From NCBI GenBank assembly GCA_030248065.1, contig JASAMV010007384.1, positions 1 through 64,000 of the forward strand: a stretch of 64,000 nt of DNA, written 5' to 3'. The notes beneath the pieces were generated by a model, which was not told where the DNA came from, made no database searches, and was given only the letters and a program-made list of their open reading frames with translations. Shown in pieces: positions 13,761 to 24,430 of this stretch. Every line of letters starts with the position of its first letter. The first letter of the stretch is position 1. This DNA is from Rhynchonema sp. JSB1_4. Taxonomy: Eukaryota; Nematoda; Chromadorea; Monhysterida; Xyalidae. A program made the translations under genes and the position numbers.

Positions 13761-14197
13761 CCGTAAAAACCTAAATAGAAGGGGGGGCTCTATTAATTCA
13801 CTGACCCATTTTGGGGGGGCTCTATTACGGGGGGGCTCTATTCCGGGGGGGCCTCTATTAATTCACTGACCCGAACCTGAAAAAATTGTTCCCAGAAATA
13901 CCCCCAAAAACCCCTAAAAAGGGGTTTGAAAGGATGTTTTTTCGCTTGTAATCGCATTTATTCGTCAATAAGAGGCGTATTATGTGCTGTGCTCTGAACG
14001 AACAACAAACGTGCATAAATGTACCTATGTACCACTATCACGCCTTAATACACTACTGTATAGGGGATGTTACTTAAGGGGGGGCTCTATTCCGGGGGGG
14101 GGGCTCTATTAATTCACTGACCCCATTTTGGAGGGCTGTATTACGGGGGGGGGCTCTATTCCGGGGGGGGGGGGGGGCTGTATTTAGGTTTTTACGG
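13761..14197. mobile_element. CCGTAAAAACC-type MITE, complete copy
   Basis: Terminal inverted repeats CCGTAAAAACCTAAATA and their complement sit between TA dinucleotides (13759-13760 and 14198-14199). The inside holds long G-runs, repeated 'ggggctctattaattcactgaccc' words and a conserved middle beginning near 13921. Relatives are the tandem or nested cluster at 22054-23686 and the copy at 36263-36599. Confidence 0.85.
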
Positions 14198-14199
14198 TA

Positions 14200-15115
14200 A
14201 GTGAATAAATACAATCCTCGCAAGAGAAGCGTCAGCCACCGGTGTGAAACCTGGCATGTTGTACTTGTACGCACGGTACCAACATACCGAATTTCCCTAC
14301 TTACCAAAGTGCTCCACGCGCGCGACCACCAAAATGGCAGCAGGGATGCACAATGAGAAAAGACGAAACATGTTTTTCGCAAAAAACCTTTTTGTGAAAT
14401 GAAAACAGACCATTTCACACGAAAATCTCAGTTTTTCAAGCCAAGCCCAAGTGGATAACATCGATTAAAAGTCCATCTCTTTATTATTGAAATATCAAAA
14501 GCCACACCAAACACAGCACGTAAAGCTCGTTCGTGCACATAATATATGAACCGGATAGAATATTGTGCTTGAAATTGCCACAAAAAAGAACAAATAGTGC
14601 ACAAATTCAAATATTGTATATGGCCGTGAAAAACATAACAACCAACCAACAAACAAACAACAACAACAACGCCAAGTTTAGACGTCGAGTGGTAATAATC
14701 AGGTGCACATGAAAACATAAGAAACTTTACCTATAGCTTTTCGGCGATTAGAAAAAGCTCCATAATAACGCAACAAAGTAGCTGAGAAAAAAAAACTGGG
14801 ATGTGAAAAATATGTTTTACTGAGCAAAGACAAAAAACGACGCAATATGTGACTATTGTCCATAATACATACTGAAACAAAAAATATAAGATTGCTTACA
14901 ACAATGCAATAATTACCAGCTTGGGTAAAACATAGGGTGCAGATCTTCTGTGAACAATGAGGAAATCAGAACAGGCACGAAACAGTGAACAGACACATAA
15001 GGGCATTGTTAGTGGAATTGAGAATGGTAGTTTGAAGCAGCATAGCCCCCATGAAAGCTGTGCTGTACATCTGAGAACAAACTAAACAAAAGTGGGCGCT
15101 ATACCAGTGGCACGA
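14200..15115. other. Non-coding spacer, nothing recognised
   Basis: The stretch is AT-rich with no homologous exon. It contains a CAA microsatellite (about 14640-14672) and one inverted motif B copy near 14264. The minus-strand frame at 14428-14718 is rich in hydrophobic codons but shows no family. Confidence 0.4.
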
Positions 15116-15354
15116 ATAAAGGCAAACTACACCAACACGAGCCCGATTTCGAAGATGGTGTCTATTCAAAACGAATAGAAAGAGAAAATCATCATGCTCC
15201 ACTTTGTATTCTTCAACGTGTAACATTTCCCAAATCAGCAGCCACGTATGAATGTTTAACAATTCTGCCAGCTGCGAAATCGGGCTCGTGTTGGCGCAGT
15301 TTGTCTATACCTCGAGTACACGATATCACATTTGAGAGCGTCCGCTCGTTTAGG

Positions 15355-15612
15355 GCGCGGCCATGCAAACGCGGGCGCGGGTCGCGGGTCAGAAAAATAT
15401 TCTATGTTTTAGACCCGCTCCGCGTTTGCATGGCCGCACTTGCGGGCGCGGGTCGCGGGTCAGAAAAATATTCTATGTCCCAGACCCGCGCCCGCGTTTG
15501 CATGGCCGCACTTGCGGGCGCGGGTCGCGGGTCAGAAAAATATTCTATGTCCCAGACCCGCGCCCGCGTTTGCATGGCCGCACTTGCGGGCGCGGGTCGC
15601 GGGTCGCTCGAA
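15355..15612 (+). repeat. 72-bp GC-rich tandem array, left arm
   Basis: There are three to four head-to-tail units of 72 bp, phased at about 15373, 15444, 15516 and 15588. Each unit holds GGGCGCGGGTCGCGGGTCAG, an AT-rich AAAAATATTCTATGT stretch, then CAGACCCGCGCCCGCG. Each unit is therefore itself partly palindromic. Confidence 0.85.
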
Positions 15613-16287
15613 ACATTTCTTTGGCTGGGCTTGTAGCGCGCGAAAACCACAGTTTTAAAGCAGACGAACTGTTCAGTCTAGTCGCCACAATAAATTCTGT
15701 TCTTTAGTGCAGTGCATTATGCCGGCTGTTGGCTAGAGAGTGATGTTTAAGCCTTCCTGTTGCCTGCCACCAATATCATGAAACATTCCCACGTACGCGT
15801 GTTTTGCTGTGATACGTGTCAGTCGGGCTGTGGTTGGTTTGTGAGCTGGCATATTTACGTGGCTGTTGGAGATAACGTGTTGTTTAGTGAACGTCGTGAC
15901 CTTGAATGTTTCAAGGTCTGCTTGTCGCGCTGGAACAATTCGTTGAAATTCGAAATCTAAAGAAAAGCGAAATTCCATAGTTAGTGGTGTTGCACGTTTC
16001 ATGCGAAACATTCATTCGCCTTGACACCTTTTTGATCAAGCAGTTTGCCTGAATGCGCAGGTATAAATTGGGCTGGTCCGCCGCACACTTTGTTCCCGGA
16101 TGTTCTTCTTAAAGTGCATCTCCTGGTCGCATGCTGCAGATTGGGTTCTTGGTGCGTGAGAGTTTAATAACGCCCTGAACAATATTCAAATGCGTGCAAA
16201 GTTTGAAGGCGGTTTGAAATGCGAAAGGCCCCCTTTAAAACTCTACAGTTTTCGCGCGCTACAAGCCCAGCCAAAGAAATGTTTCGA

Positions 16288-16532
16288 CTGACCCGCGACC
16301 CGCGCCCGCAAGTGCGGCCATGCAAACGCGGGCGCGGGTCTGGGACATAGAATATTTTTCTGACCCGCGACCCGCGCCCGCAAGTGCGGCCATGCAAACG
16401 CGGGCGCGGGTCTGGGACATAGAATATTTTTCTGACCCGCGACCCGCGCCCGCAAGTGCGGCCATGCAAACGCGGAGCGGGTCTAAAACATAGAATATTT
16501 TTCTGACCCGCGACCCGCGTCCGGCCTAAATC
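16288..16532 (-). repeat. 72-bp GC-rich tandem array, right arm (inverted copy)
   Basis: Reverse complement of the array at 15355-15612, with the same variant outermost unit (GCGGAGCGGGTCTAAAACAT). The two arrays were therefore made by duplicating one arm rather than by independent expansion. Confidence 0.85.
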
Positions 16533-16809
16533 AGACAAGGCAGCCTGACAAGAGTATAGTAACGCTACGCCAACACGAGCCCGATTTCGGAGGTGGCAGA
16601 TTGGTGAAACATTCATACGTGGCTGCTGATTTGGGAAATGTTACACGTTGTAGAATATACAACATGGTGCATGAGGATTTCTCTTTCATTGCGTTTTGTA
16701 ACTACACCACCTTCGAAATCGGGCTCGTGTTGGCGTAGTTTGCCTTTATCTAATCCACATTATGCGCCCCCTACTCGATCAACCAAAAAAACAGAAATTC
16801 GAATGAGCG

Positions 16810-19800
16810 CTAATATTTGAACTTTAGCGGCCGCGGTGTCATGAATTGTTTGACAACGTCATCGGTCACAAGCTTACGTCGCTCTTGTAGATCCTTGATC
16901 AGAGTTTGTATGATTTCGATCAATTGCTTCTTCAAGTGCCCGGTTAGCAGTTCGCCACTCGTGTAATTCTGAAGAACGAAAAAGAAGCCATGCGTTGTGC
17001 TGACCTTTGTGCACCTGCACAGCAGTGAGCATAAAACCAGCTCGCAGGTGGGTTTACGTGACCATTTGTGAGTGTGGTGCAGTCGCATTTGACGATGAGC
17101 TGGTGCACCGCTCGACTGAGAACATAGGTCGAATCGGGCAACCAAAAAACGCGTTGCAAGTTGCACAGTTCACACTACAACCGATTTTATTTTCTTTCAT
17201 TGCTCTTAATGACGTATAAAACCATGCAGGCAAATTAGTGATGAAAGCATAGTTACAAGACCGGGTGGGACAATTGTCTGTCCTGATGTCCGTGATTTTT
17301 CTCTCTCCTATCCCTGGCGCTTTATGCAGCCTTTGTTTGCCATGGTCTGTTATAACAAACGATTTTCATTTTCAATCTTTGACAACGGATATTTTTACCA
17401 ACGCTAGCCGTTGAAAGACCCCAAAAAATCCAATATATAGCCATTATCTCTAACCTTTCGAATTTCTTCCAGTTTCTCATCATCTTCAACGAAGAAACGC
17501 AAATATTGATATGAAACATCAACATCACAGTTCCCACCGAACTGTCTGTGCTCTTCCACCGACGTGCGACCACCCGAAAATGCGTGCTTATTGATCTAAA
17601 ATTACGCTTAGCAAACAGTTGGTATTTTTTGCAAATTTACTCTTTATTTTCTTGAAAATTGTGTTTATAAAGCTTAGCTACAATTTTTACCTTTCATGTT
17701 CGATAGAAATTGAACCAGTCCCTATCTCTAAACCTGACCGAACAAATATTCTTGCAACGCACGTAGCAACCACGCAGTCCATGAAGTAAGTTAGTTAGGT
17801 GAGAAAAAATTGATTTTATGTCACAACATCCTCCTGCGCAACACACAGACACGTGGTGCACGCGAAAGGACACTATTTTTTAACCTGTTACAATGTGCGA
17901 GCGAACGATTTGTTTGATCACAAAACCGGAACGCTTTGTTACGCAGAAAAACACGCGCACGTGGTTGAATGATTATGGAGCAATTTCCGGACAAATTTTG
18001 CTGTGGGTTGGCAGACACAGGCAAAGTACGTCATCCCTTGATGCACCGCGGCACGACAAGCAAATGTAAAACTGCACAACGATTTTTGTTTTGGGTGACC
18101 AAACCGTTGCCAGTCCGCATCTAACCTTGTCCTTGATCTGTTTTGGCGTGTCAGTGAGATAAATGGATGTGTTTGGATCGCTAGCCGACATTTTTGTCTG
18201 CGCGCCTTGCAGTGCCGGAATGAATGTGCTGTACATCATGCACGGCTTAGGCAGACCGATGCGAGGGGCTACATCGCGAGACATTCGGAAATATGGGTCC
18301 TGTGAAAATATAAATTATATCATATCATTATACGCATATCTTATTCGTAGAATTTTTCGCAAAACTCAGATAACATTTTTCGTGAACCAGGCTTTGGTCG
18401 AAAGCGCGAGGTGTAAAAATGCGTTGCTTTTATCAGTTTGCTTGTTATGAGTGTCAAAAACACCCCAAGGGACCATGACACTGTCTGTACGTGGGTCGAA
18501 AATGCGTTATCTTGGGTCGCCCCCTCCTTATGCACTGTGGTTCTTTATCGGTTCTTTTCGGAAATTTTTCCAAAAATAGAAAAAAACCGAGGTTTCCGCA
18601 AGTATATAGGCAGGTAGTAAAAATTCATGCACGACGTGGTTTCAATGACCAAGGAAGAACGACTGATCATAACTTGACTGCACCATGACCAAACACTTCA
18701 CATGCGGTCCGTTTTTCGCAGTCATCAAATCACTGCAGCAAGGAAGGCCTAATTGATGTTTCATACAACAGAAACCCACGCACCTGATCAATTGCACATG
18801 GCACGAGACAGGGGATGTCGCGTCTTTGGCCGAAAATGAACGGGAATGATGTGCTGAACACGGAAAGGAAATTGTTTGTTTGCGTCACAATATTCATACT
18901 GACGACGGTACCAAAGTCTGCAAATTGCATCACTGTAACACGACGACGGCGCTCGGTTGTTCTATCAATTAACTACTGTGGAAGTCGCAATCTTGCTAAA
19001 GCGTGCCGCACGATGCAAGCACGCACCATTTGAATGTACCACATGAAATCAAGCCAGAATGAATAAAAGTCAGCAACTAACCTAAAACACGGTGCCGCTT
19101 CGACAGCAGGGAACGCCACTTTACCGATCGAGTCGGATTCGGTGAAACCGAAGATGCCACGCACTTGGTTGAATGTGACACATTTCTGGATTCGGACCAT
19201 ATTGCGGTAGAAATCGGGACATTGACTGAAACGAGGTTATGTGGCATGGAGTACCGGTACCGGTATGGAGTATTATCTTTTTCCGGGCTTTGTTTTGAAT
19301 AAAACAGCAAACGCAACAAACACTCGTCTGGATGCTTGCTGTGCATTTGCTGGCCAAGCAGCTTGTGCCAGCTAATGGCTAACTAGAACACGAATCCTCC
19401 CAATTTCCTGAAGACATCAGGGCCTGTCCAAAACATACACACGAACATGAACACAAACATGTACATAAGACACAAAAGAAAAAATTTGTTTTGCGATTTT
19501 CTCTTCTATGTAAACGTTTGCATGATTTGGTTTCTGCGCACCGGGCCCAGTAGGTCACAAATAATGTCGAAACATACCCGATAAATTCAAAATCTGCAAA
19601 CATGAACGTCTTCTCCGGGTCGAACCCAACAGCAATAATGTCCTTGGCATTCTCCAGCGCTAATCTATGAGCCTCTTCCACCGTCTTGAGGCTGTCTTTC
19701 CACAAAAACTTTTCATCATCAGTCAATTGGATGACCAAGGGAACGTCGAACGTATCCTGCATCCATCTGGAAACGGAGAAAATGCCGAATTTCTTCCAAT

Positions 19801-20709
19801 AAACACCTGTCTCTAATTAACGGCCGTGTCTCATTAACGGTCTCCAATTGCTAGCAATTGCCATTTTTCTTCCCAAGAGAATACATTCAGTTCAGTGGCT
19901 TTAAAACACCTCTGCTATCGTGTAAAAACACATGCGACGCTAACGGAGCAACAAACATGCCAAACATGAACGTCTAAAAATGGGTGTTTTTGCATTCGTT
20001 AAGTACGAGTGATTTATGTGAAGAAATCGGTTTAAAAAAACGTTTAAAAACATAACTTACTGGCCCACCAGGCCACCACACACTAGTCAGTCAGTCACTA
20101 CAGGCAAACATGGTGATGACGACACCAGTTTGAATCAATGATCATAAAACGAACTTGGTAAACAGAAACGGAATCAAATGTCCCAGATGCATGGCGTCCG
20201 AACTTGGCCCTCGACCGGTGTACAGAAAAAAGGGCTTCTGCTTCTCAACTTGATCGAGAATGATGTTCAGTTCTCTGCAAATAAACTGAGCTCACAGTAT
20301 TGCACGCGGGTCTTCACAAGCACACGCAGTGAACATGGCTGTTGAGCATACAAACAAACACGACGAACCTGTGAGCGAAAAACATGCCCCTCCTCAGCAG
20401 CGGATGGGCGCGTTTGCCAGTAACCTTCTCCATTCGTTCAATGAGGGCAGAATCCAGTTTTTGGCAGCCAAATTTCCCTATAAAAAAGGAATATTTGTTG
20501 GTTAAGTTCATCGATAAGTGCCCAATTCGAATTCACTCACTGATCAGTTTATCATAATCGACCCCCTTTGCGCCTGCCTTCACCTCCCACGGCGTCACAA
20601 TATCATCGCCATCCTCGTCTGCCACTGTGCCATTCGTTGCGTCGCCGTTCATGGAACATTCCGTGCGCAGTTTGTCGTCAATTTCAGCCATCTCGTCTGT
20701 TTCTGTCAT
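16810..20709 (-). CDS. WARS1: Cytosolic tryptophanyl-tRNA synthetase
   Basis: Class I synthetase charging tRNA(Trp) with tryptophan. Exons (complement): 20541-20709, 20369-20477, 20155-20274, 19578-19766, 19082-19225, 18784-18853, 18126-18299, 17455-17595, 16810-16968. All phases close to 424 codons plus TAG. Signatures: GRGPSS and the HIGH-type motif MHLGHLIPF in exon 3, [10 protein letters not shown] in exon 4, [12 protein letters not shown] in exon 5, CLVPCAIDQ in exon 6, and the KMSKS-type loop KMSAS in exon 7. The C-terminus [11 protein letters not shown] matches the animal and fungal cytosolic form. Human WARS1 is 471 residues and starts with a WHEP domain; this protein has only a short acidic N-terminus before TPWEVKAG. 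An upstream in-frame ATG (20743-20745) would add 12 residues. Confidence 0.97.
17076..17122 (+). repeat. Motif C hairpin copy in the last WARS intron
   Basis: GGTGCAGTCGCA, TGACGATGA and TGGTGCACCG keep the order of the cadherin copies and are followed by a shared tail (GAGAACATAGGTCGAA). It is antisense to the WARS transcript. Confidence 0.55.
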
Positions 20710-22053
20710 TGTGAAATGCTGTCGATCGAACGAAACATGCAGCAAATAATTAATGAGGCGAACTGAAAACGGGTGTGGAACCGTAGATAAAGGTAAGATA
20801 GGCAGGCACTGCCGGACAATCGGTATAAGAAAAACATATGCTCGCGCGTCACTTAGGTACCTGCCTTAAAATCCCCCAGAACGAATCCCCCAAAAGATTG
20901 CAAGTACCCGCCCCGGATTTTTTCCCCTGCGTACCCTACCAGCCCCGCCAAAGTAGCCACAGCACTGCCCTGCCCAGTGTAGTCCTGGTCCGGCGGGGAA
21001 ATTAGTGCACCTCCCTACTTTATCGGAGGGGAAATTAGTGTACCTTCCTGGGGGAAATAGTATTCGAAAATGCTGAACTAGCCAGCGTTGTAGATCGGCA
21101 TGAAGTTCCGTGATCCGTTGTCGGGACGTTGATGGAGACTAGAACAAGAAGAAACAAACCCCGACGAAACACCGAAAAAAAGAAAAAAAACCAAAACCCA
21201 CTGAACTGGTAAAATAGTAGTGAAGCAAAAGTGACAGGCAAAGCAGTTACCGTTTGCTGTCCTCAGTGGCGCAGGAGAAGGGGTACCTGTGCTGTGGTAC
21301 AGGTGCCCTCTCATCAGGCGTTCAGGGGTACCGTACCGCCCTCCGGAAAGTCACAACAAGGAAAAAGACAGGCTAAATCGCAAGATTTTCCATCTCGAAC
21401 GCTTCAAATGTCAAAAAATTTGCCGCGCTTCGCGCGTCCAGCCAGATACTCTCATTTACACTGGCGCATCCGGAAGGGGAGATAGACCCGGACCCCTGTT
21501 TTTTGGAGGAGGGAAGGGGGAAGACCCAAATTCAGGAAAAGTCACTTTTTGAGGGAAAATTTTACCCATTTTTGCCCCTTTTTGGAAAAAAATCTTCATA
21601 AAAAGGGTATTTTGGCGACTTTGACAACATTGACCTGAAAATCACAAATTTTGTGCCTAATAAATGCCCATTTTAGGCCTAACAATGGCCATTTTAGGCG
21701 AAAATTGGGGGAGATAGTGTACCCGGAGGGGGAGGTAGGGGGATAGTGTACCACCCGAGGGGGAGATAGCGTACCCGAGGGGGGACCCCCCTCCCCCCCA
21801 GGAACTACACTGCCCGCATGTACTACCCTGCCCCCGGGCGAAGCCGGGCCGGGCCGTGGAATGGGAGGTTCGCCTTCGGTCTCGGTCGGGCCGGGCCGGA
21901 CTTGTCGGCCCAACCCGGCCCGAATTGCTAAATTTCAAGCTAAAAAACTACGCTTTGTGGTGACAAAAAAATCACGCTTCGCGCAGAGCATATGCACATT
22001 TTTTGTGGGACCCAAGCAGACCCGGTTCACAGAAACCGAATCAGAAAAACCTA
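20710..22053. repeat. Repeat-filled spacer: G-run elements and GGGCCGG array
   Basis: The first 150 bp hold the WARS 5' UTR/promoter. From about 20870 to 21825, G-run elements carry repeated phrases such as 'ggggaaattagtgtacc' and 'ggggagatagtgtaccc'. They have a GCGCTTCGCGCG hairpin near 21425 and a terminal word CCAGGAACTACACTGC at about 21797. About 21835-21925 is a GGGCCGG array. No gene is seen. Confidence 0.6.
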
Positions 22054-23686
22054 CCGTAAAAACCTAAATAGAAGGGGGGCTCTATTAACTCACTGACCCC
22101 ATTTTGGTGGGGCTCTATTCCGGGGGCCTCTATTAATTTTAATTCACTGACCCGAACCTGAAAAAATTGTTCCCAGAAATACCCCCAAAAAGCCCTAAAA
22201 AGGGATTTGAAAGGATGTTTTTTCCCTTGTAATCGCTTTTATTCGTGTCTATTCGTCAATAAGAGGCGTATTATGTGCTCTGAACGAACAACAAACGTGC
22301 ATAAGTGTACCTGTGCACCACTATCAAGCCTTAATACACTACCGTATAGGGGATGTTACTTAGGGGGGCTCTATTCCGGGGGGGGGGGGGCTCTATTAAT
22401 TCACTGACCCCCTTTTTGGGGGGGCTGTATTCCGGGGGGGCTGTACCGTAAAAACCTAAATACAGCCCCCCCCCCGGAATAGACCCCCTCGTAACACAGC
22501 CCCCAAAAAGGGGTCAGTGAATTAATAGAGCCCCCTCAAAGGTAACAAACATCCCCTATACAGTAGTGTACCGTTAAAACCTAAATACAGCCCCCCCCCC
22601 AAAATGGGGTCAGTGAATTACCGTAAAAACCTAAATATAGCCCCCCCCGGAATAGAGCCCCCCCCCCCGTAATACAGCCCCCCCAAAAAGGGGTCAGTGA
22701 ATTAATAGAGCCCCCCCGGAATAGAGCCCCCCCCTAAGTAACATCCCCTATACAGTAGTGTATTAAGGCTTGATAGTTGTGGACAGGTACATTTATGCAC
22801 GTTTCTTGTTCGTTCAGAGCACGTAATACGCCTCTTATTGACCAATAGACACGAATAAATGCGATTACAAGCGAAAAAACATCCTTTCAAACCCCTTTTT
22901 AGGGGTTTTTGGGGTATTTCTGGGAACAATTTTTTCAGGTTCGGGTCAGTGAATTAATAGAGCCCCCCCCCGAAATAGAGCCCCCCCAAAATGGGGTCAG
23001 TGAGTTAATAGAGCCCCCCCTTCTATTTAGGTTTTTACGGTAATGGAGGCCCCCCGGAATAGAGCCCCCCTAAGTAACATCCCCTATACTGTAGTGTATT
23101 AAGGCTTGATAGTGGTGTACGGGTACATTTATGCACGTTTGTTGTTCGTTCAGAGCACATAATACGCCTCCTATTGACGAATAGACACGAATAAATGCGA
23201 TTACAAGCGAAAAAACATCCTTTCAAATCCCTTTTTAGGGGTTTTTGGGGGTATTTCTGGGAACAATTTTTCAGGTTCGGGTCAGTGAATTAATAGAGGC
23301 CCCCCGGAATAGAGCCCCCCCAAAATGGGGTCAGTGAGTTAATAGAGCCCCCCTTCTATTTAGGTTTTTACGGTATTCACGCTTGATAGTGGTGCACAGG
23401 TACATTTATGCACCACATTTATTGTTCGTTCAGAGCACATAATACGCCTCTTATTGACGAATAGACAGGAATAAATGCGATTACAAGCGAAAAAACATCC
23501 TTTCAAACCCCTTTTTAGGGGTTTTTGGAAGTATTTCTAGGAACAATTTTTTCGGGTTCGGGTCAGTGAATTAACAGAGGCCCCCCGGAATAGAGCCCCC
23601 AAAATGGGGTCAGTGAGTTAATAGAGCCCCCCTTCTATTTAGGGTTTTACGGTATTTAGGTTTTTACGGTATTTAGGTTTTTACGG
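22054..23686. mobile_element. Cluster of full and truncated CCGTAAAAACC-type MITEs in both orientations
   Basis: Terminal words CCGTAAAAACCTAAATA or the complement recur near 22054, 22446, 22571, 22622, 23021, 23363 and 23650-23686. The bodies alternate in orientation and carry the same internal block ('ataatacgcctcttattgac...'). The last two right ends are repeated almost end to end (23655-23686). This looks like repeated insertion into, or rearrangement within, an existing copy. Confidence 0.75.
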
Positions 23687-24430
23687 TAAACATGGTTCCC
23701 CAAGAAAACTTTGCAAATTTTGGCTTTTTTGGACGCTTTTTTCATTTTATCCCAAAATCGGGCCGGGCCGACCTTTGACTTGCCGGGCCGGACCGCCATT
23801 TTGAACTTTTAAATCGGGCCGGGCCGGAGTTTTGGTCAGTCGGGCCGGGCCAACCGGCCAAATTCTATTTTTGCTTTTTGGATTGGATGTTTTGTTTGGG
23901 GATTTCGTTCTCTTCCATTGGGTGTGGCTGTCGCGGGGAGGAATGGAATTGGTGTCTGTGGATGTGGATCACCAGTATAATACATCGGACCTAAGGCAGC
24001 CACAGAGACGAACTGAGACCTACACAGAAGCACGGCAGGACTGAGCGGTGCAGCTGGCCTTCTCAGCGGTAAAAAGGCCTTGACAATGATTGACAATCAA
24101 AAATTAACTGACATTCAGCCAAAAAAATATGCCCATGTCCAAGACATTTTTGACCACCGGGGTGAGCCTGGGTGCACTGACAGGATGATACGACAGACGA
24201 GCTAGCCCCATCAATGATTAATTTTCACATTACACGGAAACTTCAACCAAAAACCAAAGTTGTTTTCATCAACTGACTGTAAAACACTACTTCCAATCCT
24301 CACCGCTGCACGCTTTGAAATTTTCCTTTCGAAGAAGAAACACAAAAAACAGCAGACAGGAACGAACGTTTCCGATTGTTAGCCGAAACCGATTTTGGCC
24401 ACCCACCGGACGTGACTCTGTAAGCTGAAT
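23687..24430. other. Spacer with GGGCCGG array; upstream region of the pseudokinase gene
   Basis: About 23757-23865 is rich in CGGGCCGGGCC words. The remainder to 24430 shows no exon. It presumably contains the promoter or 5' UTR of the plus-strand gene starting at 24431; I cannot assign specific elements. Confidence 0.4.

Larger units (their letters stand above)
15116..16749. mobile_element. 1.63 kb palindromic element with inner GC-rich tandem arrays
   Basis: The ends ATAAAGGCAAACTAC and GTAGTTTGCCTTTAT mirror each other. Just inside each end, CCAACACGAGCCCGATTTCG occurs as an outer and an inner inverted pair (about 15132/16719 and 15277/16567). The arms (about 15116-15660 and 16240-16749) are reverse complements, including 72-bp tandem arrays; the roughly 580-bp centre is unique. 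The right edge is 61 bp from the WARS stop codon, so the WARS 3' UTR may run into it. Open frames over the arrays exist only because 72 is a multiple of three. Confidence 0.85.

Noticed and set aside
15301..15707. Open frames reading repeated GAGRGSEKYSMSQTRARV-type protein on both strands
   Set aside because: They exist only because the 72-bp tandem unit is a multiple of three. The mirrored arm (16164-16616) shows the same, and there is no independent coding evidence.
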